In this document: piece after piece, positions 32,801 through 40,931 of the stretch | Position numbering within the stretch: position 1 is the stretch's first letter | Layout: the number at the start of each line of letters is the position of its first letter | From: Ectocarpus siliculosus | Taxonomy: Eukaryota; Sar; Phaeophyceae; Ectocarpales; Ectocarpaceae | Direction: 5' to 3' | Assembly (NCBI GenBank): GCA_000310025.1 | Contig: FN649740.1 | Location: forward strand, 3,318,244 to 3,367,238 | Length of the DNA: 48,995 nt | Position numbers and translations under genes: made by a program | The notes under the pieces: generated by a model | The model's database searches: none | The model's input: the letters and a program-made list of their open reading frames with translations, nothing else | Told to the model about the DNA's origin: nothing

Positions 32801-35800
32801 GAGCGGTTGAGGAACCTCAAGGCCATAATACTTGCAGTCGGTCAGTGTTTATTAATATGTTGATGTTCAGATTCCGTTCTACTCCTGCAGGACCGCCGCG
32901 ATAACGCTGCACCACCCCCATAACGTATTGTTTCTATCTTGGTGCACAAGGTATAGGAGGTATGGATGAATATTACGCGCAGATACTCGGTCAATCGGCG
33001 GTATACAGAGGTGGTCTTTACAGTACATACCTCCTCACAGGCTTAAAACGTGAACAATTTTCAACCGTGCTCAAACACGGTCTTCTATGCTAGGCTGGGG
33101 TATGCGCCACGTTCTGTTTGACACGAGAGATACTGTCTAGCACTGACATGGTTGTGTACGCATGGTGAATGCAGATGCAGCGCGCAGGGAGGCTCTCGAA
33201 GACAAGCTCAAGACTGCAGTGAAGGGCTGCACGGTCTCCTTCGCCATACATTCCTACATGACCCACGAGGCGGCCAGAAAGATTGCGCATGACTTACGCC
33301 AGGCGGAGTCTCGTACGACGGTAAGGAACACTTCCGAACAGAAAGGAGGATGCTCGTAGCAAAGTACCACATGGCCACAAGTCACTCTTCATTTCTCACC
33401 TCACCAGTCGAAAGTGATATATATCACTCTACGAGGGTGAGGGGCCAATAATGTTTTAGCCGCCAATCTGTACTTTGCAGGGTGCCAGAGTTGGTTTCAC
33501 CGGTGCGTCCATCGATTCCTCTACAAATTTCCAGACGTTTGGTATTCCTTTGTAGAACAACTTCGGCTTGTATGACAGGTTGCGGTGCATACGATGAGGT
33601 AGCGTCTGATACAGCGGTTGTTTCAAAGCTACCATGAGGTAGCGTCTGATACAACGGTTGTTTCAAAGCTACCATGAGGTAGCGTCTGATACAGCGGTTG
33701 TTTCAAAGCTACCATGAGGTAGCGTCTGATACAGCGGTTGTTTCAAAGCTATTTCATCAAGAAGCTGGAGTTCTGTTAACACTCAACCCCCTCGTCCGGC
33801 ACAGCTCCGAACTATGCATACTCGAAGTGGGTATCGGGTTACCAGCGTTTTCACAGCTACTTGACCGAGAAGCTGTAATTCTGAAATCACTCAACTCTCT
33901 CGTAGCACAGCTGGCCCAACAGTAGGTAGGGTTCTTTTGACTACAATGCGCCTTGTACTTCCCATTGCTACGCAAACACACTATGCATTGTGGGTATTGA
34001 GGTGACCACGAGATAGTTGTTGTCTCGTGGTTTATGTTAAACGGGTCCGTTGTGTACACTGTTACAGTAGTAATCCAAACGTCTATCGAGGTCTTGTGCA
34101 CAATACGGTAATCTTCGCGCTTGCTGTCGCTATGATGGTACGTTGTTATTAAATCAATGCAGTATCAAAAGCAGCGACGACTCTTGAGTGTACATCACGT
34201 TCACAAACGTTTGGAAACGGCTAAATACTTGATCGAGGAGCTTGGCATTTACAATCAACCAATGTAATCCAATCCATTTTTTTACTATGATTTCCCAAGT
34301 TTATGCCTGTTTTGGCCACACGGGCAACTACTGACATCCGGCCTCTACGACTTTCCCTGCCTCAATTCGTGCCATGCTACACAGAAAGAGTCTTTGGTTG
34401 ACGTTGCAAAGACAATGGCGCCGCTCATCAAGCAGGTCTACGACCCTGAGCAGAAGATCTGCCACGATCGCGCAGCTAAAACGTTCGGCGATACCTGGAA
34501 TTTCAACCTGACGGAGCCCAGATTCGCAGAGGCAGGCAACCGCACTAAGCAGACCTTAGCGAAAACCGTTAAAGATGCCCTCGACTTAATCAACATCAAC
34601 ACGAGGCAGCAGGCGACTTCGTTGTTTGTTTTCGCGTACGCGATGTGCCCGGCAAACGAAACTGTCAAGTGGTTAGTGAACTACCTGGAGCAGCAGGGGA
34701 CGATCAAGGCTGACGCCAACAGAGGTACCTCCGTGCCTTCCCCCCCGGTGATGCCCGCATTCTTGAAGAAGGAAGGGATGCCATGACCGGTAGCGCGCGC
34801 ATCCGAATAGCGGGTTGTTGGAATTTAATGCGACGTTGCGTCTCACCGGAAATAGGATTTCATCCTTCACAATACCACGAGTTGAATATATTGGTTGGTT
34901 TCTCAGCTGTCTTATTCCAGCTTCACATGTTCAACCACTAATTATCTCACGTTTTCCAGTTTCCCACATATCTTCAACGACTTTGTTCTGATGTACTCCC
35001 GACCGGACGGTGCCCCACACATGACATTGTGCGTATTGCTTTTAATTTCAATCCCATGTCCGTTGTTGTTACCGTCGCGTGCCTATCATTCGCGCAGCAG
35101 GGAATACCTGAAGCCAGGACGGTACACCCGCTCAAGGAGTTTGCTCTCCAAGGTTTCTTCTCGTTGACCGCGAGGACCCAAACTTCGCCGGATGTGCAGT
35201 CATATATTGAGAACAACGGTTTTTGCGAGCATTTCCGCACGAAGTACGCCATTCAGCTGGCTACATGCGAGATCATAGACGCGATGGTCATGTCTCTTCT
35301 CACACGACAGCACTTGCCTCGCCGGGAGCAGAGTTCGACTAAGGCACACCCGGCTCAGGATGTACAACTCCTGGCCAACGTCATGACAGACTTAGTCAGC
35401 AAAGAAGAGACGACATACTTCGGAAAGTGTGGGGAGGGCACGCGGGGTGAGTTCCGGTCGGCCGTGAAGCGTCTGACTCCGGTCCTGGCACGATATTTCG
35501 GACTCCCCGCGCTGGACTCATCGAACAACAAGATCAACAGGACGAAGCTCAAGAAATCAGTAGCGCGGAGGTCCAAGGCCTACAACGACGCCTTTACCTC
35601 GGGGCAGACGCTCTCCGAAGATATGAACCCTTCGAACACCACAATTTTGGTGGTCAACGGCTACGCCAATAAGCCCTTCCTGTCGATTAGCGGGTCACAA
35701 GCGATATTTTCGGACGAGACATGGAACGATTGGGTGAGGGCAGTCCGAATATGGTCCATCGCACCAAAAGGCACTACTTTTCTGTACTGTTGAACTGTGG

Positions 35801-38800
35801 TGTTCGATTTCTGCGACCTGGTTGGTTCTCGATATCTGAACATGTTTCCTGCAGTACCATAGGCAGTCCACCTTGCCCGAAAGAACATATGCCCTTGAAG
35901 TTTACTTCTACTACTAACCAATTTTCTATTCCGTCGCTCGATTTCTTCCTTTCCTCCGTCCCTTGGTTTCGCAGGTTAGCTCGAAGACTTCACGCCAACC
36001 CCCCAAACCGATGGCCCCCAAACCGATGGCGACAGCAGTACAGCAGACAAGGAGGAGGGTAAGGGGGAGACGACGAAGGATAAGAAGGGCAAGGGCAGGA
36101 AGGGCAAGGGCAAACGGCAGCAAAAGGTTGCGGCGACTGCAGCTGCGCAGAAGGCGAAGGCGGAAGAGGCGAAGGGCAACAGGCGGCAAAGGGTTGTGGC
36201 GACTTTCATGGCCTGCTTCATCGTAGATTGGTTCTTGGAGCCGATCTGCAAGACGCACAAATTTGCATCGAGGGCGGACAGATTCAAGAGCCTTGTTCGC
36301 GCTGTCCGTGCAGGGGGCGATACGGTACCCAAGCTGATGCTCAAGGCGCTCGAGGACAACCCTGGAAAGGTCAAAGACGGGGAGTTCGGGTTCTTCAACT
36401 CCGAAAGACTGAAGATCCTGACATCTACAGCATCTACAGCAGGTGAACACTCAATAGACTAGGCTACAGCAGGTGAAAACTCTAAAACTACTGTAGTAGG
36501 CTAGGCTAGGTATTGAGCTTGCACAGTCTGGGACCCTTTGTTTAAGGCGGTGGCGACCTAATCATGATTGCTCGTGACGACCCGCCCTCACCCAATTACC
36601 TGTAGGCCCGAAGACGAAGGCCGATGGAGCAGCACCACAAAACGACGATGACGGAGGCCAAGGGGGATCCTCGCGTGATGACCCTCCTGGTGGTGCACCT
36701 GGGTGGACTGGCCGGAGGGTGCAGCTTTCCGTGGGAGCCGGAGAATCCAAGGTGCAGGTACTGGTATCATTTACCGAAGAGGAAATGAGTCGGTGCGGCT
36801 TGATGGATGAGGGGGGCATCGTCAAAAAGGAGCCAGTTATTTGCTACTTCGCCCAAACAGACACGTGAGTGCAACAGCGGGGTACGGCCAAGCTAAGACA
36901 GTTACGTTTTTGACATACCACTCGATCCTTTAAGCGGCGTCTCTAGTGTTGTTTTTGTTAGTGTTGTTGTTGAGACGTCCGAAAGAGGGCAACAAGCCCA
37001 ACAAACGCCCTACTCGACCGATCAGATGAAAAGGTTGTTGGGTGAGTATTTCATAGCCGTGCAATACCTTGCTCGAGCATTTCACCGATTAAACGCGCAA
37101 TTCGACCGATCAGGTCAAAAGGGGTTGGATGAGTATTTCATAGCCATGCCACAACTTTGTTTTCCTCGAGCTAGACAGTTACCACGTTTTTTTAACACGC
37201 CACTCGATCCCTTAAGTGTTGTCTTTAAGTGTTGTTGTTGAGATGTCAAAGGAGAGCAACTAAGCCCAACAAACGCCCTACTCGACCGATCAGATGAAAA
37301 GGTTGATGGGTGAGTATTTCATAGCCGTGCAATACCTTGCTCGAGCACTACACCGATTAATCGCGCAATTCGACCGATAAGGTCAAAAGGGGTTGGATGA
37401 GTATTTCATAGGCATGCAATAACTTCTGCTCGAGCTAGACAGTTACCACGTTTTTTTAACACGCCACTCGATCCCTTCAGTGTTGTCTCTAGTGTTGTTT
37501 TTGAGACGTCAAAGGAGAGCAACTAAGCCCAACAAACGCCCTACTCGACCGATCAAATGAAAAGGTAGATGGGTGAGTATTTCATTGCCGTTCAATACCT
37601 TGCTCGGGCTTTTCGACCCATCAGGTCAAAAGGTTTCTGAATGAGTATTTCATAGCCGTGCAATAACTTTTGCTCGAGCATTACACCGGTTTCATAGTCG
37701 ATCAAAAAAGCAAACGAGAAGAGACGGACCGAGTGGCACGACACGTGCCGGATTGAATTTCTTTTCGCCAATTCCCCCCCCCCCAACGCTGCACCATTGC
37801 ACCAACCGCCCAGTAGTAGTGATTTCGTACCACTACAATGTATCGCTGGTTGGTGGCCATGTTTGCGTGTTTGCTTGTTCGTTAGTGGTCTCTCCACCGT
37901 GTGCCTTGTTCTGCCTCATACTTCCTGTTATTTTCGGCCTGGTCCCTCTTTGTCCTCGCCCTTTTTCATTTTATTTTCATTTATTTTCTCTTCTCCTTAC
38001 GGTTTCCATTTTTATTTTTTTCTCCTTTTTTTTTCTCTTTTTTCTTTTTTTCTCTCTCTTTTTTTCTCTCTTTTTCTGGGCCAGATGGCCTTGTCTCTGC
38101 TTGCGTTGTGAAGTACCAAGATTGAACCTAGGGGGTGTACCTCTTTCTCTCGGGCCCATGATAGATAGTAGCTGATAATCTTAGTTGATACCTCGCATAG
38201 CGCGAAGTAGGAGCGGAGGATCCCAGAATATCTGTCGTTGATTTCTATTGACTTGCGGACCCCTCGGGGCCAGTTTATTTGAGGGTACCTTTTTAGGGTA
38301 AGTTAACCTGTGACCACGGGAATCGACCGCGTCGAGTGTTGGATCAGTACGGACATACGAAGGTACTGGGTAGAGAGAGATCGGAACGGTTTTTAATGTG
38401 AAGACAACAACAATCACTTGCCGGTAAATATTGATCTGAGCGATGGGTGCTTTACCAGGTGTTTTCACTAAGTGGGCTCTACGTAGTCGCACGCTGAGTT
38501 GATGCATCTTTACGAACAAACAAGAAAGACAACCCGGGCCACACGGCTGAGGCCCAGACGTTTGACGAATACCATGATCATGGCAGCCACAAGGCATCCA
38601 GGACAAGAGGCGATAGTTGCGGACGTCTTCGTCTCACACGGAATCGCTATTTTTCCATATCGACGTGGATTTCGGAACAATCACTCCGTACCGAACATTC
38701 CGCGGCGAACCAAGGGCCAGTTGTCTCGATTTCGCACGTAACCCAGCGAGGACAAGAAGCGCAATGAGGAGAAGGACACTGCCAAGAACACGAAGAAGTC

Positions 38801-40931
38801 GGGCAGCAATAAGCGCTACCGTTCGACACTACCCGACACAAAGTGAGAGCATCAAGTCGTCCACAGTCGAAGTCACTGCCGAAGTGTTTCCATTGTCCAA
38901 GTTGTTGGTCACTCCTGTTCACTCACGAGTTGGAAAACCGTACGTGGCAACCACAGCCCCATTGCTACAGACCAATTTCAAAAGTTCATTACCGCCCCCC
39001 TCCGCCATTCATTCGCCAGCTCGATTGATTAGCTCTGTTACAACTTCGAATCGGCTGATCAATCGTCTCGTCTACCGAATGAGCGCATTCCACAAATGTG
39101 TTCGAATGGTCAGCAGCCTCCTCGACCGATCAGCGTAATCACCATAGACGAAATACTGGATCGCTCCATCAGATACAAAGTTACCCGTTCTCTGTTAACA
39201 ACCGTTCTCCCTCCAGCAGCGGTGCGGGGGACTCTGATCCCTGTGTAACACCGGCGGAGCGATCACTCATGTTGTCGATCCCTCATCGATGTTACATAAT
39301 GTGCGCTCACTCAGCACCAATACAAAACGTCCATAACCGGCCCCATAGACCGTTCGCCTCCTCGATCGACCAGCTCTGTTACAAAATGGATTCGACCGAT
39401 CGTTTCACTCCTTGAACGATCACTCGCCTCCGCGACCGATCAGCGCATTCCCAATTCTGTTCCGGCTGTCATTATCCTCCTCGATCGGTCAGTGCTATTA
39501 TTGCAGGGAACGATATTTTGCACACACCAAGCATTTTATCGTTGTTCCATCAGATGCTACGCTACCCGTGTCAACAACCTTTCTCTGTCCAGCAGCGGTG
39601 CGGGAGACCAAGGCGACACGCCCACAGCACAGCCTAACAAGAAGAAGAAGAAAAGTCTTAGGAAGGCACCCGATGGTACCGATTCCTCTGGTGACGAGGT
39701 GTTGGCTTCAGACAACCACGGCGGGAGTGGTGGCATTCTCCTAGAAAACACGTCCTCGTCGAGCGACGATGATTCACAAGATGATTGCTCACAACAGCAG
39801 AGGGCCAAGGTGAACTACAAGAAGAAGGCCTTTCCTAAGGATATTGGCGCTTCACCTACCTCATCTTCTGAGGCGCCAGACGACGCAAAGAGGTGCGCCT
39901 GTATTTTCATATATATGATGGTGCTCAACGTTTGTTTGTCCCTGCCGAAGAACCAAATACGCTGGTTGGAGCCACCCACCCGGCTTGAGAGTACACCGGA
40001 TAACGCAATCTGCTCCTCGCTCGAGTAGCTACACGAAACGTGATTGAGAGAGCACGTGTGTTTGTAGCCACCTACCTGGCTTGAAAGCACACCAAACAAC
40101 GGTAGCTGCTCCTCGCTCGAATAGCTACACGGAACGCGATTCCAGCCAAACAAGAGCGCGTGTGCTGGTTGCGTTTGGTATTATTATGCCCGAGGTTAAC
40201 GACAACACCATGTACATAATCTTCACGCCGTCGTATTGCCAACCCAAATTCAACCAGGGAGGGTGCAGACGAAGGCGCTCATGGGTCGGGAGCCGAGAAC
40301 ACAACCGACAGTGAGGTTCCCGAATCCGGTTCCACCGCGGCTCCAACTGACGAGTAAGAAGTGAGAACATTATTGAGTTCGTTTCTGAATGCCTTTCTCA
40401 TGCCAGGATACACCAAGAGTGAAACCGAAGATGTGAGGTGTGAAGTTCACATTATAAATTGAATACAAATAAATTGAATACATTCAAGGTACACCGAAGA
40501 ATTACTATTCTCACCCTAATACTCCTCAACTTCGCGTCGCAACCTTTTGATGCAGGGAAACAATCAGGTCAATTGTGAAGTCAGCGAAGAAAGAGGGCAT
40601 CATTTCAGTCGGGGGGTTGCCCAATTATTTCCAAAACAGATTGGAAGCGAACCAGTTCAAGAGCCTGAACATCACGCAGGATTCCAAGGCCACCACCGGC
40701 CGCACCACCGCCTACGTCATTGTGGCGGACCGTCTACAACCACCAGGGCAAATCAACACGAAATGGCTCAAGGATCCAGAGAAGGCAACGTACACCTATA
40801 GCGATGGTGATGCTCGTGGTTCCCTTGTAGATCTCGTCCTGGGAAAACACGGAACCACGTTTCCTCGCGATGGCACAGAACAATGGAAACCGCCTGTATT
40901 AGAGCGCACGAGGGGTCGATCCTCAACGTAG
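23768..40931 (+). CDS. Thirteen-exon gene, ~1,114-aa protein of unknown function
   Basis: Exons: 23768–23827, 30444–30590, 30940–31029, 31430–31604, 33175–33320, 34385–34747, 34960–35733, 35980–36442, 36606–36864, 38747–38842, 39593–39892, 40258–40353, 40556–40931. All twelve joins are GT–AG with matching phase, and the total of 3,345 nt divides by three. The N-terminal ~300 residues look helical. Exon 7 (258 codons) is the most globular part. Exons 8–12 alternate lysine-rich and Ser/Asp-rich low-complexity linkers with short globular pieces, and exon 13 ends with a compact domain. I do not recognise any domain. Basic linkers suggest a nuclear or nucleic-acid-binding role, which is an inference. 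The first intron holds a 6.5-kb mobile element, and most other long introns hold tandem arrays. Confidence 0.68.
23899..24163 (+). repeat. Terminal repeat A1
   Basis: Starts AGGAAGGTTTGTTCGTCG and ends GGCGGCAGTTTAGAAAA. Its partner is at 29847–30109. The two are nearly identical, differing by a G at GGGCTTC and an A at GAAAACCC. Just past the end A1 continues GGGCGGGA, while A2 continues with its reverse complement. Confidence 0.9.
24164..25315. other. Left interior of the mobile element, non-coding
   Basis: No open frame of note. It contains two copies of a ~44-bp unit (GATGCGGTTC…GTACTCTC…GAAGAAAAAAA) at 24409–24497, two copies of a 21-bp unit (GATGGTAT-GACAAGTCCC) at 24803–24845, A-rich stretches near 24900–25050, and a G9 run near 25045. 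A palindromic tRNA-T-arm-like string (GCGAGGTTCGAACTCGC) lies at ~25072–25088, but no tRNA fold supports it. Confidence 0.55.
25316..27056. repeat. Tandem array of hairpin-forming units inside the mobile element
   Basis: About two dozen copies of a ~39-bp core: CAGCACGGG, ACGCGCCAATGAGTGGAAGCA, then CCCGTGCTG. The ends of the core are perfect 9-bp inverted repeats, and an inner CGCCAA can also pair with TTGGCG just outside. Cores are joined by three linkers in fixed order: one with GAATTCAACGCAGCGGTAG, one with CATATGTG-TGTCAG, and one with GATCTCAAAAAGAAAGAAC. This gives a ~251-bp higher-order unit repeated from about 25427. Later units (26500–27056) are shuffled. Open frames of 60–124 codons on both strands only re-read the repeat. 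Confidence 0.9.
27372..27911 (+). CDS. Gag-like ORF, N-terminal part with coiled coil
   Basis: An open frame of 179 codons rich in Arg, Ser, Pro and Ala. Near residues 100–146 there is a heptad-patterned segment (LASLRGLVDGLREELQRKR…LQATIDDLIA) that predicts a coiled coil. The frame then crosses a run of nine G at ~27831–27839 and ends at 27911. The adjacent frame stays open through 28341, so the product may be longer through a frameshift. Gag-like is inferred from position, coiled coil and the zinc finger that follows. Confidence 0.5.
   Translation: MFPQRRPDARPPPAAGPLLIRLQPRPDADTGLHAERQGSGWASRARSGGDTFDTTHERSTARSVASSTARPSTRSGSRTPARRRAVSSSRAPGTGTRGDPPADETELASLRGLVDGLREELQRKRDEAAGDRQQLQATIDDLIATQAAGPGLPGGGATCGHNRPTIGLSGPRYTQRRGG
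27939..28319 (+). CDS. Gag-like ORF, C-terminal part with CCCH zinc finger
   Basis: In the same frame as the coiled-coil ORF but separated from it by two stops. It contains RGYCFAFNSSSGCHDRNC then PHIH, i.e. C-x8-C-x4-C-x3-H, the CCCH pattern typical of the nucleic-acid-binding part of Gag in tyrosine-recombinase retroelements (often CxxFN…GC…C…H). Gly/Ala/Arg-rich sequence follows. It ends ~95 bp before the recombinase frame. A G6 run at ~27940 could be where frames rejoin. Confidence 0.55.
   Translation: MGGPPPGKSVAHPGAAPGSFKTVADGVAILASQRRPGDRESGGIARHARGYCFAFNSSSGCHDRNCPHIHAQNPSHARRGASETPATGARGVGHGNGGGRGGEARAAGEGGARPKAAGFFTHGKDK
28413..29567 (+). CDS. Tyrosine recombinase
   Basis: An intact 384-codon frame (first codon TTG; first in-frame ATG at 28485). 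Residues ~31–130 look like the core-binding domain (SSSRRTYTSGFNSWCTF; ISGKLTAVQHFHRL). Catalytic-domain residues are all visible: R175 in ITRSDEV, K226 in GHKADQEQKG, H314 and R317 in HSLRIGGATALA, W341 in GKWRSDAY, and nucleophile Tyr, most likely Y349 (KPYAR), with Y346 the alternative. The HSLRIGGATALAxxG pattern is characteristic of DIRS/Ngaro and Crypton recombinases. It would catalyse recombination of a circular intermediate with target DNA at the repeats. The frame ends 41 bp before B1. Conservation of every key residue suggests recent activity. Confidence 0.88.
   Translation: MAPGLSAGSGPGTGRTGLCYRRLGMQLVEHSVASSSRRTYTSGFNSWCTFRRLTEKPKFLGQRAGDLHVWELIDFVAWCFESEGNLASTISGKLTAVQHFHRLEASVELDLSSPMLKCALRGIARNHVAVGTVRRVRLPVSWRMLLDGESASQNWGEGGRVMWLCLCLSYLFITRSDEVFANDAGRVHEAHCLTRADVALFAGETQLVFSHYRRADRVEMRFRGHKADQEQKGNIRVRTRDEVTGPQSGVRARGGAVALVVELLSCHATFPDSAPLASYRSGRAVRVVRYTAALRALREVVARSGRNPQEYALHSLRIGGATALASGGDIAERVIQREGKWRSDAYKPYARNNVEDSRRVSRKLTDGSRIVSRQPGEGTVWGNG
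29609..29846 (+). repeat. Repeat B1
   Basis: Begins GGTGTTGTAGAATGG, ends AAAACAAAATAAA, and abuts A2 directly. It contains two inverted repeats: CCGGCC/GGCCGG around a short loop, and GAGAGACG (29754–29761) with CGTCTCTC (29776–29783). Identical by eye to 30178–30415. Confidence 0.9.
29847..30109 (+). repeat. Repeat A2
   Basis: Second copy of A1, placed between B1 and B2. It joins B1 with no spacer and is followed by 68 bp before B2, part of which (TATTCGGTA…CAG) resembles sequence just left of B1. Confidence 0.9.
30178..30415 (+). repeat. Terminal repeat B2
   Basis: Second copy of B1 and the right end of the element. Host intron sequence CAATGCTTTTAGACC follows at 30416. Both internal inverted repeats are kept. 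Confidence 0.9.
30444..30590 (+). CDS. Exon 2 of the plus-strand gene
   Basis: A 49-codon exon between a TTACTGCACAG acceptor and a GTGAGA donor, phase 0 on both sides. It encodes HIAREIEDRNG and EGWLDAVENALKKTKDGE, helical in appearance. Its acceptor is only 28 bp beyond the right end of the mobile element. Confidence 0.7.
30940..31029 (+). CDS. Exon 3 of the plus-strand gene
   Basis: Thirty codons between an ATGGTACAG acceptor and a consensus GTAAGT donor, phase 0. It encodes GKADISRRIETVRSSQ and ends in Trp. Confidence 0.68.
31430..31604 (+). CDS. Exon 4 of the plus-strand gene
   Basis: Between a TTCGCGCAG acceptor and a GTCAGT donor, 175 nt, phase 0 in and 1 out. It encodes an acidic/His-rich start (DIEHGQVEHEFEDHRPHM) and a Gly-rich end. 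The next intron contains a ~290-bp-unit array. Confidence 0.68.
31637..32800. repeat. Intronic tandem array, ~290-bp units
   Basis: Within intron 31605–33174. Landmarks GGAACACATGGAG at ~31640, 31934 and 32203; CTGATCGGCC-AGGAGCGATGAC or variants at ~31779, 32050 and 32610; TGATCGGTC-GGGAGCAAT-like boxes at ~31850, 32118 and 32683. The last unit is separated from the others by ~350 bp of unrelated sequence. Most units carry two copies of the shared core. Confidence 0.8.
33175..33320 (+). CDS. Exon 5 of the plus-strand gene
   Basis: Between a GTGAATGCAG acceptor and a GTAAGG donor, 146 nt; phase 1 in (Asp codon split across the join), 0 out. It encodes an amphipathic helix-like stretch (REALEDKLKTAVKG) and a second (THEAARKIAHDLRQAE). 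Confidence 0.68.
33593..33750. repeat. Four copies of a 40-bp unit
   Basis: Unit ATGAGGTAGCGTCTGATACA followed by GCGGTTGTTTCAAAGCTACC, at 33593, 33633, 33673 and 33713, near-identical. A looser ~105-bp duplication (AGAAGCTG…CACTCAAC…CACAGCT) follows to ~33910. Both lie in intron 33321–34384. Confidence 0.93.
34385..34747 (+). CDS. Exon 6 of the plus-strand gene
   Basis: Begins after a GCTACACAG acceptor and runs 121 codons to a GTGATG donor in a C-rich stretch, phase 0. It is helical in appearance, with HDRAAKTFGDTW and FVFAYAMCPANE segments. Without splicing the frame would stop at 34786; the spliced form is preferred because the next exon opens in the same phase. Confidence 0.65.
34960..35733 (+). 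CDS. Exon 7 of the plus-strand gene, largest exon
   Basis: A 258-codon exon from a CGTTTTCCAG acceptor to a GTGAGG donor, phase 0 both sides. Segments include FNFNPMSVVVTVACLSFAQQ, a Phe/Thr-rich stretch, a Cys-containing helix (YAIQLATCEIIDAMVMSLL), FGKCGEGTRGEFRSAVKRL, and TILVVNGYANKPFLSI near the end. It looks globular; no family is recognised. This is the best query for a profile search. Confidence 0.75.
35980..36442 (+). CDS. Exon 8 of the plus-strand gene, lysine-rich linker plus globular part
   Basis: An in-frame TAG at 35977–35979 is removed if the acceptor is GCAGGTTAG. The exon then reads 154 codons plus one base to a GTGAAC donor. It begins with a Pro/Thr/Asp segment, then ~45 residues very rich in Lys, Gly and Ala (EEGKGETTKDKKGKGRK), then a globular piece (FMACFIVDWFLEPICK). 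A different frame is open over the first half as an Arg-rich peptide; it is not favoured because its phase does not fit. Confidence 0.68.
36606..36864 (+). CDS. Exon 9 of the plus-strand gene
   Basis: From a TTACCTGTAG acceptor (phase 1) to a GTGAGT donor (phase 2). It encodes a Gly/Asp/Pro-rich linker followed by a β-rich piece (VQLSVGAGESKVQVLVSFTE) and CGLMDEGGIVKKEPVICYF. Confidence 0.65.
36890..37700. repeat. Intronic tandem array, ~266-bp units
   Basis: Three units in intron 36865–38746. Landmark CGCCCTACTCGACCGATCA at about 37006, 37272 and 37538, followed by GATGAAAAGGT. Each unit is itself a double: a second CGACCGATCAGGTCAAAAGG-like half with TGAGTATTTCATAG follows ~90 bp later. 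TTTTAACACGCCACTCGATCC marks the unit ends. Confidence 0.88.
37900..38090 (+). repeat. Pyrimidine-rich tract
   Basis: About 190 bp dominated by T and C, nearly pure from 38005 to 38079. It lies in intron 36865–38746, far from the acceptor used. Open frames here are low-complexity Phe/Ser/Leu peptides and are not called. Confidence 0.85.
38747..38842 (+). CDS. Exon 10 of the plus-strand gene
   Basis: Between a GTAACCCAG acceptor and a GTGAGA donor, 96 nt, phase 2 in and out. It encodes a charged Lys/Glu/Asn segment (EDKKRNEEKDTAKNTKK). The 150 bp upstream are also open (38595–38740) but separated by an in-frame stop. The preceding intron is ~1.9 kb, so a missed small exon is possible. Confidence 0.55.
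39060..39625. repeat. Intronic duplication that includes a decayed exon edge
   Basis: Two ~370-bp copies. The first has CTCGACCGATCAGCG, CCATCAGATAC, TACCCGT and CTCCCTCCAGCAGCGGTGCG (ending ~39232). The second has CTCGATCGGTCAGTG, CCATCAGATGC, TACCCGT and CTCTGTCCAGCAGCGGTGCG (ending ~39602), where it becomes exon 11. The first copy's exon edge is followed by a stop within about ten codons. Confidence 0.75.
39593..39892 (+). CDS. Exon 11 of the plus-strand gene
   Basis: Exactly 300 nt from a CTCTGTCCAG acceptor to a GTGCGC donor, phase 2 in and out. Low-complexity: NKKKKKSLRK, then Ser/Asp-rich (SSSSDDDSQDD), then NYKKKAF and SPTSSSEAPDD. The Ser-Asp runs resemble casein-kinase-2 target sites, an inference. 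A decayed copy of its 5' edge lies ~365 bp upstream. Confidence 0.65.
40258..40353 (+). CDS. Exon 12 of the plus-strand gene
   Basis: Between an AATTCAACCAG acceptor and a GTAAGA donor, 96 nt, phase 2 in and out. It encodes an acidic, Gly/Ser/Thr-rich linker (EGADEGAHGSGAENTTDSE). Confidence 0.65.
40556..40931 (+). CDS. Exon 13 (last) of the plus-strand gene
   Basis: Begins after a TTTTGATGCAG acceptor, phase 2, and gives 124 codons to a TAG at 40929. It looks globular: IRSIVKSAKKEGIISVGG, then NYFQNRLEANQFKSLNIT, RTTAYVIVADRLQ, and a charged end. No family is recognised. No polyadenylation signal is obvious in the 200 bp that follow. Confidence 0.7.

Noticed and set aside
35963-36226. Arginine-rich protein
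   Set aside because: It is an off-frame reading of the lysine-rich part of exon 8. Its phase fits neither neighbouring exon.
37753-38175. Phe-rich membrane protein
   Set aside because: The frame runs through a nearly pure pyrimidine tract, so the hydrophobic composition is a base-composition effect.
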